Shown here: piece by piece, positions 5,982 through 10,000 of the stretch
Numbering within the stretch: the first letter of the stretch is position 1
How the letters are laid out: the number at the start of each line of letters is the position of its first letter
DNA from: Baffinella frigidus
Lineage: Eukaryota > Cryptophyceae > Cryptomonadales > Baffinellaceae
DNA length: 10,000 bases
Assembly: GCA_026770585.1 (NCBI GenBank)
Contig: MU647495.1
Location: 76,142-86,141 of the forward strand
Direction: 5' to 3'
The notes under the pieces: model-generated
What the model was told of the DNA's origin: nothing
The model's input: the letters and a program-made list of their open reading frames with translations, nothing else
Databases searched by the model: none
Translations under genes and position numbers: made by a program

Positions 5982-6110
5982 CTCTCTACCAGCAGACAGA
6001 GCTAAGACTGCGCTCTGTAACACGTACGAGTGCGTGACTGCATGGGTATCTGATGAACCTCTCTCTATCAGCGAGGCCGCCGCGTCAACGCACGGCATGC
6101 TTTTTTCGGG

Positions 6111-6201
6111 CTAAAGGCTTTCTATTCGCCCTTTTTAGAAAGCCTAACGGCCTTCTATTCGCCCTTTTTAGAAAGCCTAAAGGCTTTCTATTCGCCCTTT
6201 T
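6111..6201. repeat. Tandem hairpin repeat, 33-bp unit, 2.75 copies
   Basis: Units start CTAAAGGCTTTCTATTCGCC at 6111, CTAACGGCCTTCTATTCGCC at 6144, and 6177 (truncated at 6201). Each unit can fold on itself (GGCTTTCT with AGAAAGCC). Copy A at about 5617-5642 has a single unit, so expansion happened in this copy. Confidence 0.9.
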
Positions 6202-6284
6202 GTACTGGATGTCTGCTCTTAACTACTTGTAAGGACGAGCCAGAATAATAAAACTCAGACAGCGCTCTGAAACACGCACGAGTT

Positions 6285-6425
6285 TAATCTCCACACAAGT
6301 ATTAATTAATTGCTTTTCGGCAACGAAAATTACTACACGATTTGCTCATAAAAGTAATAGTAGAGCGTTTGTGTAGTAAATTTCGTTGCACCAAAAGCAA
6401 TTAATTAATACTTGTATGGAGATTA
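6285..6425. mobile_element. MITE-like element (TAATCTCC family), copy 2, TSD AGTT
   Basis: The ends are TAATCTCC and GGAGATTA, and the body is an inverted, nearly identical copy of 5271-5410. AGTT lies at 6281-6284 and 6426-6429. The paralogous host repeat at about 5728-5740 reads GCACGAGTTCGTGAC with one AGTT and no insert, confirming the boundaries. Confidence 0.93.
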
Positions 6426-6486
6426 AGTTCGTGACTGGGTATCTGATAAACCTCTCTCTGTCAGCGAGGCTGCCGCGACAACGCAC

Positions 6487-6550
6487 GGCATGAGCCGCGC
6501 CCTGGAGATCTCAGGAGAGCGCTGCAAGCGGCAGGTGCCGCCCCCCTTCC
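6487..6550. repeat. Subtelomeric tandem unit 1
   Basis: The sequence with GGAGATCTC and TGCAAGCGGCAGG followed by a C-rich run recurs at 6687-6747 and, in part, at 6899-6940 joined to 7238-7265. Each copy is interrupted a few bases downstream of TGCAAGYGGCAGG by a CCAC-family element. Minus-strand peptides from these copies (Cys-Arg-Leu-X-Arg) look alike but change freely, so I do not call them coding. Confidence 0.75.
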
Positions 6551-6680
6551 CCACGCGACGATGGCCGCCACCCCAAATCGACAACTTGTTTGCACTCATC
6601 CGCGGGCGGAGTCCGTCCGCTTTGTACCAGGGATGATATAAAGACGCCGTCGATTTGAGGTGCAGCCTTTCGTCGCGTGG
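6551..6680. mobile_element. CCAC-family palindromic element 4, TSD CC
   Basis: The ends CCACGCGACGA and TCGTCGCGTGG are exact inverse complements, and an inner match (CCAAATCGAC with GTCGATTTGAGG) extends the arms to about 31 bp. The centre has an imperfect palindrome near CGGGCGGAGTCCGTCCG. CC flanks it at 6549-6550 and 6681-6682; because the ends are C/G-rich this duplication alone is weak, but the paralogous units support the junction. Confidence 0.75.
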
Positions 6681-6686
6681 CCACGG

Positions 6687-6747
6687 TATGCGCCGCGTGG
6701 GGGAGATCTCGTGGGGGCGGTGCAAGCGGCAGGCGACGCTCCTCCTC
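6687..6747. repeat. Subtelomeric tandem unit 2
   Basis: GTATGCGCCGCGTGGGGGAG ... TGCAAGCGGCAGGCGACGC aligns with unit 1. After removing the element that follows, it reads on as CTCCTCCACTTTATCCACG, matching CCCCTCCACTTTACTGCCC after the third copy. The related sequence ATCCACACGCCCCGCTTGAC at about 7421-7440 is a further partial copy of the 6904-6925 flank. Confidence 0.75.
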
Positions 6748-6896
6748 CGACCAACCCTCACTTCCCGCTCAAATCGTCAATTTTAGGCCTGGGGGTTTCG
6801 CCAGGATTCTGTCGGAATCCGACGGAAATGGCTCCAGGGCTCGAAGGAATCCGAAATCGAAAATCGTCGATTTGATCAAACCCTGAAGGTTGGTGG
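6748..6896. mobile_element. CCAC-family palindromic element 5, TSD TC
   Basis: The left tip is CGACCAACCCTCAC and the right tip reads, in reverse complement, CCACCAACCTTCAG; the arms also share CAAATCG. The central palindrome is GTCGGAATCCGAC (6811-6823), as in 4778-4916. TC flanks it at 6746-6747 and 6897-6898, and unit 3 shows the unoccupied form. Confidence 0.88.
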
Positions 6897-6940
6897 TCCA
6901 CTTTATCCACGTGTCCCGCTTGACGGTGCAAGTGGCAGGT

Positions 6941-7237
6941 CCGCCAACCACCAGCCCTCTCACTGGGAGCAAACCGGCTTTTTCGATCCCGCTGATTTGT
7001 GCTGGAGGTCGTCGGAATCCGACGACCTGTGGTACGAATCGAGGGACGTGACAAAGACGATTTGCACCCATTCTGAGGGCTGGTGGAACCACCCGTAGCG
7101 AACCAGATCGATTGTTGGAGTTGAGTAATCCCCCCCCCCCAGGACTAAACCCTGAGGGTTTAGTCTGAAGTGTTACTCCTGGTGAAATTTTCTGCAGGTG
7201 ACATATCCCGATCTGGTAAACTTCGGGTGGCTGGTGG
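6941..7237. mobile_element. CCAC-family palindromic element 6, split by a nested insertion, TSD GT
   Basis: The left terminal repeat is CCGCCAA (6941-6947), continuing after the inserted element as CCACCCGTAG (7089-7098). The right end read in reverse complement is CCACCAGCCACCCGAAG, so the two halves rejoin as one terminal repeat only if 6948-7088 is removed. GT flanks the outer element at 6939-6940 and 7238-7239. Without the insert it is about 156 bp. The centre is ACTAAACCCTGAGGGTTTAG, a palindrome, next to a 10-C run. Confidence 0.85.
6948..7086. mobile_element. CCAC-family palindromic element 7, nested, TSD AA
   Basis: Ends CCACCAGCCCTCTCA and, from the right, CCACCAGCCCTCAGAATG; centre GGTCGTCGGAATCCGACGACC core at 7011-7023. 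AA lies at 6946-6947 and 7087-7088. It interrupts the left terminal repeat of the 6941-7237 element and is therefore the younger insertion. Confidence 0.9.
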
Positions 7238-7277
7238 GTGACGCGCCCCCTCCACTTTACTGCCCGCCTGGATATTT

Positions 7278-7397
7278 TACCGTAAGTCAACAAAGCCGAT
7301 CCTCGGCAGTAAGTTGCCATTTCGTTTAGATGGACCTGCTCTGGGAGCAGGCATTTGACTTACGGCTTTGATTTTTAGGGGGAGTTGACTTAGGTGA
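7278..7397. mobile_element. Probable degenerate palindromic element
   Basis: TACCGTAAGTCAAC near the left pairs with GTTGACTTAGGTGA at 7384-7397, and AAAGCCG pairs with CGGCTTT at about 7364-7370. A clean inner hairpin, CCTGCTCT-GGG-AGCAGG, lies at about 7335-7351. The arms differ by an indel of about 14 bp. TTTAGGGGGAGTTGACTTA resembles the inner arm of 5069-5218. No target duplication was resolved. Confidence 0.5.
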
Positions 7398-7449
7398 GAT
7401 GTGCTGGCGCAGAGTGCACTTCATCCACACGCCCCGCTTGACTGGATGC

Positions 7450-7639
7450 GATTTCATCCCGACGAGGATTTATGATAAATACGCCACGGCAACGAAATCT
7501 ACTATACACATGCTTTAATAATTACTAGTATGATCCATTTGTGTAGTAAATTTTGTTGCGAAAAAAATTGTTTCGAAAAAATTTGTGTAGTAAATTTTAC
7601 CGTGGCGTGTTTATCGTAAATACTCGCCGTGATTAGATC
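7450..7639. mobile_element. Palindromic element with arms of about 55 bp, related inside to the TAATCTCC family
   Basis: GATTTCATCCCGACGAGG with TTTATGATAAATACGCCACGG at the left pairs, with scattered mismatches, with the right arm down to 7639. The interior shares GGCAACGAAATCTACTATAC and the TGCTTTAATAATTAC segment with 5271-5410, but the outer arms differ. The right half has an internal duplication (GTGTAGTAAATTTT twice, around TTGTTTCGAAAAAA). The boundary and target duplication are unresolved. Confidence 0.65.
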
Positions 7640-7842
7640 CGAACGGAAACAGGTCTTTTCTGCGGTGTCCGTACAGTACGTTCTGCGGTATCCGTACAGT
7701 ACGTGTGGGCAATTCCCCTAGGCGGTGAAATCCTGAGCACCCTTCCGGAAGGGCGAGGTGTTCGCCTATGTTCCCGCCGGAGAGGGGGGGTAGAGGTGCA
7801 CGCAGAGAGAGAGACCAGCATTACTACCAACACAGACGCCAT
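7633..7842 (-). CDS. Open frame of 69 residues with a signal-peptide-like start, coding status doubtful
   Basis: Read on the minus strand from the ATG at 7842, the first 15 residues (MASVLVVMLVSLSAC) form a short hydrophobic run that resembles a secretion signal, followed by a Pro/Arg/Thr-rich tail. About half of the remaining frame is derived from repeats: the palindromic-element fragment at 7704-7740 and the two 23-bp tandem repeats at 7658-7703, which give a repeated Thr-Val-Arg-Thr-like peptide. It could be a first exon of something continuing in the minus direction, but I see no supported splice donor or partner exon. Most likely a chance frame. Confidence 0.12.
   Translation of the reverse strand: MASVLVVMLVSLSACTSTPPLRREHRRTPRPSGRVLRISPPRGIAHTYCTDTAERTVRTPQKRPVSVRI
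7658..7703. repeat. Two-copy tandem repeat of 23 bp
   Basis: TTCTGCGGTGTCCGTACAGT followed by ACG at 7658-7680 is repeated with one change (GTATCC for GTGTCC) at 7681-7703. Confidence 0.9.
7704..7740 (-). mobile_element. Fragment matching the interior of the 5754-5896 element
   Basis: On the minus strand this reads TGCTCAGGATTTCACCGCCT then AGGGGAATTGCCCACAC, the same as 5818-5853 in the CCAC-family element 3. The terminal repeats of the family are absent here, so it is a solo interior piece, in inverted orientation. Confidence 0.85.
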
Positions 7843-8172
7843 GTACGCACCCCCACGGAGGCTGAGTCTGGGCAGGAACTAGAGAGGCTTCTACGTGGGA
7901 TCGGGTTCAGGCCTGATCTGCTCGGTACCGAATCACACTCCTAGGACTATGTCCGGTCACTACGGGCGGAACATGACAAGGCAGTAACCTCGGACAGTTG
8001 GCTTCGGCGTCCGCGTGACCGGTCACGCGAGCGCTCAAGAGCCTGCCGGTGGGGCTGTTCCACGACGACCAGAGATCGTTGGTAGTAACAAAGGTGTTTC
8101 GCTTGCGCAGTTCTCTTCGGAATTTCTGCGGAGCAAGACAGGCGGGTGGGAGCGCGTGGGGCGGCAGGGGTG
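7741..8172. other. Unique stretch, no gene recognised
   Basis: No open frame longer than about 60 codons apart from the doubtful one at 7633-7842. It contains a perfect 16-bp palindrome, GCGTGACCGGTCACGC (8013-8028), a short AG-rich tract at 7803-7812, and a G/C-rich border (8140-8170) just before the telomeric array. I see no RNA gene or promoter. Confidence 0.5.
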
Positions 8173-8464
8173 AACCCCCAAACCCTAAACCCTAAACCCT
8201 AACCCCTGAAGCCTGAACCCTAAACCCTAAACCCTAAACCCTAAACCATAAACCCTGAACCCTGAACCCCAAACCCCAAACCCTAAACCCTACACTCTAA
8301 ACCCCAAACCCCAAACCCCAAACACTAAACCCTAAACCCTCAACCCTAAACCCTCAACCCTAAACCCTAAACCCTCAACCCTAAACCCTCAACCCTAAAC
8401 CCCAAACCCTAAACCCCAAACCCCAAACCCTAAACCCTAAACCCTAAACCCTAAACCCTCACCC
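8173..8464. repeat. Interstitial telomeric array (CCCTAAA)n with variants
   Basis: About 40 heptamers, mostly CCCTAAA, with CCCCAAA, CCCTCAA, CCCTGAA and CACTAAA variants. Orientation is the same as the array at 1-175. It is cleaner than the first array: several runs of perfect units occur (8205-8240, 8425-8458). It ends in CTCACCCAGGTGC, close to the CTCAACCAGGTGC end of the first array. An interstitial array over 8 kb inside suggests a former chromosome end or transfer of a telomere-bearing subtelomeric block. Confidence 0.95.
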
Positions 8465-8465
8465 A

Positions 8466-8517
8466 GGTGCCGCCACAAGGAGCGTTTCCGCCAGCCGGAA
8501 CTCAGGGGACGCCAGGT
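8466..8517. repeat. Subtelomeric block, copy 1 of 3
   Basis: GGTGCCGCCACAAGGAGCGT ... CAGGGGACGCCAGGT is repeated at 8855-8906 with only two or three differences, and more loosely at 9212-9250. It directly abuts the telomeric array. Confidence 0.92.
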
Positions 8518-8540
8518 TTGCCGGAGGACCCTATTTAAAT

Positions 8541-8632
8541 GTGGGATTGTAAAGATTTGTACCAGTCACGGGCGGGTTGGTACTCCGTTCGAGTGAGGAA
8601 CGCGACCAACCGCACGAAAGTTACTACGCAAA
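8541..8632 (+). repeat. Inverted dispersed repeat, partner of 9385-9475
   Basis: GTGGGATTGTAAAGATTTGT then ACCAGTCACG (8541-8570) is the reverse complement of 9446-9475 with three mismatches; further in, CACGAAAGTTACTACG (about 8612-8627) matches the complement of GTAGTAATTTTCGTG at 9391-9405. The ACGAAAATTACTAC motif also occurs in the TAATCTCC-family elements. Confidence 0.75.
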
Positions 8633-8772
8633 TGCCCACTTGTAAAAGCATCTGGTTTTAATTAGACCCCTCGTCCATTCTCGTGCGGGTTAGTCCCAGC
8701 TCAGGCCAGGTCCACACATCGGGCTACGAAGGAATTTTTGACGCGATTTTGCCCGAGTTTCCGTTACCTTAT
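8633..8772. repeat. Mostly unique sequence with one repeated segment
   Basis: CATTCTCGTGCGGGTTAGTC then CCAGCTCAG at 8676-8704 recurs at 9496-9523 in direct orientation. No gene is seen. Confidence 0.6.
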
Positions 8773-8773
8773 C

Positions 8774-8830
8774 CGTAGGAACCCCCCTATGTCCCTACGG
8801 ATTGCCTATCGTAGGGTCGTGGGTTTTATC
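8774..8830. repeat. Dispersed repeat related to 2473-2530
   Basis: See 2473-2530. It includes a hairpin TCCGTAGGAA/TCCCTACGGA and GCCTATCGTAGGGTCG. It lies about 25 bp before the second subtelomeric block copy. Confidence 0.7.
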
Positions 8831-8854
8831 GCTTAAGGGTTATTCAACATCCCG

Positions 8855-8906
8855 GGTGCCGCCACAAGGAGCGTTTCCGCCAGCCGGAAGACAGGGGACG
8901 CCAGGT
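8855..8906. repeat. Subtelomeric block, copy 2 of 3
   Basis: Near-identical to 8466-8517 but preceded by CAACATCCCG instead of telomeric repeat. A minus-strand open frame (8833-9048) crosses it and I do not regard it as coding. Confidence 0.92.
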
Positions 8907-9043
8907 CGCACGTGAGAATTTCAAACGCAACGTTTCGCGCTAGAAGTGTTTCGTGGTACAAAAAAACGTTGTTGCGCATGGCAACGGCTCCAATTCCCAA
9001 CACGTTTGGCGTGTTTCCCTCGAGAGAATCAACATGGAACACT

Positions 9044-9211
9044 TTCATAGGCTAACGGCCTGAAAATGGGGTAGTTAGGCATACGGCATTGCCTTGGACC
9101 TCCTACCGTAGGCCGAGACTTTTTGGTCCTAGGAACCCTCGGCCTACGGTAGGAGGTCCTAGGCAATGCCGTAGGCGTAACTACCCCATTTTCAGGCCGT
9201 TACCCTATTAA
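9044..9211. mobile_element. Large palindromic element, arms of about 70 bp
   Basis: TAACGGCCTGAAAATGGGGT and onward (from 9053) pairs with the right arm (to 9202) over about 64 bp with only three or four mismatches, and weaker pairing extends to 9044-9211 (TTCATAGG with CCTATTAA). The loop of about 22 bp is near 9117-9138. The arms contain GGACCTCCTACCGTAGG. CT lies at 9042-9043 and 9212-9213, a possible 2-bp duplication, but the ends do not start with CCAC, so I hold this as tentative. Confidence 0.8.
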
Positions 9212-9250
9212 CTTCCGCCAGATGGAGCACCGCGGACGCCAGGTTGCCGC
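9212..9250. repeat. Subtelomeric block, degenerate copy 3
   Basis: CTTCCGCCAGATGGAGCACC and GCGGACGCCAGGTTGCC align with the second half of the 8466-8517 block. The palindrome at 9044-9211 ends exactly at its left border. Confidence 0.65.
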
Positions 9251-9384
9251 CGTTTCTTAAGTTAACGGAGGCTCCACTTTTGCTTTGAGACGTTCCACTC
9301 TCAACTTTTTTTCTCGGTGCGCATCGCTCTAAGAAGCAAGAGGACGAGAATGCTGGAGCACCCAATTTAAAACCTGCATTGTAC

Positions 9385-9475
9385 ATATATGTAGTAATTT
9401 TCGTGGGTTTGGGCTTACCTCACAGAATTTCTGGTAGGTTTCGGACGTGACTGGTACAAACCCTTACAAACCCAC
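9385..9475 (-). repeat. Inverted partner of 8541-8632
   Basis: CGTGACTGGTACAAACCCTT then ACAAACCCAC at 9446-9475 is the complement of 8541-8570. Locally GTGGGTTTGGGCTTA and CCCTTACAAACCCAC form their own inverted repeat, so the segment may itself be a small foldback element. Confidence 0.7.
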
Positions 9476-9495
9476 ATGTAAATAGGATGCACCAG

Positions 9496-9523
9496 CATTC
9501 TCGTGTGCTTAGTCCCAGCTCAG
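9496..9523. repeat. Direct copy of 8676-8704
   Basis: CATTCTCGTGTGCTTAGTCC and CAGCTCAG, with one or two changes. The sequence between here and 9685 is otherwise unremarkable; one 60-codon frame (9503-9685) has no recognisable product. Confidence 0.75.
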
Positions 9524-9685
9524 AATAGCTTCCATTTCGCAAGCTATCCTTCTAAAATATTCCTGGTACAAAACCAGGTATTTTCAACCCCCCAAAGTGA
9601 GAAATGGCTCCAATGCCAGGCCAGATCTGAAATCAAATCTATCCAGGATCGCGAAGGGGTGGGAACCTCCCGATTGCCACCCTAA

Positions 9686-9885
9686 CCACCAGCTACCCGA
9701 AACAGCTTGTTTCGGGTCTGGGAGCGTCGGGTATTCGTTCCGTAGGACCCTACGGTAGGACACGCCTAGGGACCTGGGGGTTTCCTAGGGAGGTGAATAG
9801 ATGGCTGGTACACTTTAACGTGTACCCCCCGGGGGAAATCCCGTCCGTGGGAAACCCGATTTGAGCTGCTACGGGTTGTTGGTGG
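9686..9885. mobile_element. CCAC-family palindromic element 8, TSD AA
   Basis: Ends CCACCAGCTACCCGAAACAG at the left and, read from the right, CCACCAACAACCCGTAGCAG. It is the longest member (200 bp). The interior carries several small hairpins: ACCCGAAAC-AGCTT-GTTTCGGGT, CCGTAGGACCCTACGG, and GGTACAC-TTTAAC-GTGTACC. AA flanks it at 9684-9685 and 9886-9887. Confidence 0.82.
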
Positions 9886-9887
9886 AA

Positions 9888-10000
9888 GGAGTTGTTTTGT
9901 GCCGGGGAAGGAAGGGGAAACCGCTCTGTAGAATATGCAAGTGGATTGCTAGAACACTCTTGAGCGGGACGAAAGTCACTGGATGGATTTTTACAGATTT
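9888..10000. other. Unique stretch to the window end, nothing recognised
   Basis: No open frame, repeat or palindrome of note within the remaining 113 bp. Confidence 0.5.

Noticed and set aside
5877-7054. Minus-strand peptides that recur in several frames (MPCV-AAASL-ERG and CRL-R types), suggesting a decayed exon family
   Set aside because: They come from the subtelomeric host repeats. Differences between copies change amino acids as often as not and frames are broken by inserted elements, so there is no sign of protein-level constraint.
5271-7639. Regularly spaced palindromes that could be mistaken for a CRISPR array
   Set aside because: The repeats are inverted and of MITE size with target duplications, the spacing is irregular, and the setting is eukaryotic.

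Overview
The window looks like a eukaryotic subtelomere. It opens with about 175 bp of degenerate C-strand telomeric repeat of the plant/algal type (CCCTAAA, i.e. TTTAGGG on the other strand) and holds a second, cleaner array at 8173-8464. TTTAGGG telomeres occur in land plants, green algae, apicomplexan relatives, cryptomonads and several other protist lineages, so the sequence supports a plant, alga or other protist but does not identify a species. Nothing looks bacterial: there are no dense coding frames, no Shine-Dalgarno/operon layout, and no rRNA or tRNA that I can recognise.

No protein-coding gene can be supported with confidence. The open frames are short, overlap on both strands, and mostly cross repeats (for example Pro-Ser-Thr-Leu-Asn runs that translate a 7-bp satellite, and Gly-Pro-Leu runs that translate a 9-bp satellite). 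Three of the less implausible frames are listed with low confidence.

Layout: 1-175 telomeric repeats; 211-465 a minisatellite of about 31 bp; 466-895 unique; 900-1010 and 1436-1545 G-rich telomere-variant arrays (TTGAGGG and TTTAGTG) in the opposite orientation; 1083-1343 two palindromic elements; 1830-2605 short tandem repeats and longer segmental duplications; 3100-3755 scattered TTTAGGTCC arrays and a 72-bp duplication; 3855-4690 a GC-rich stretch with no recognisable gene; 4778-7640 a dense cluster of palindromic, MITE-like elements inserted into tandem subtelomeric units; 7704-8170 mostly unique; 8173-8464 interstitial telomere array; 8466-9525 a repeated subtelomeric block (direct and inverted copies) with one large palindrome; 9686-9885 a last palindromic element.

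The main result is two families of short non-autonomous palindromic elements resolved to the base. Eight elements (127-200 bp) end in CCAC or a close variant and are each flanked by an exact 2-bp target duplication that is not restricted to TA (GA, CA, CT, CC, TC, AA, GT, AA). Four other elements (118-150 bp, arms up to about 70 bp) are flanked by exact 4-bp duplications (TCAC, ACAC, ACCC, AGTT). Several insertions can be checked inside the window because an unoccupied paralogous target is present, and one CCAC element sits inside the terminal repeat of another. No transposase is encoded here, so both families would depend on an enzyme made elsewhere.
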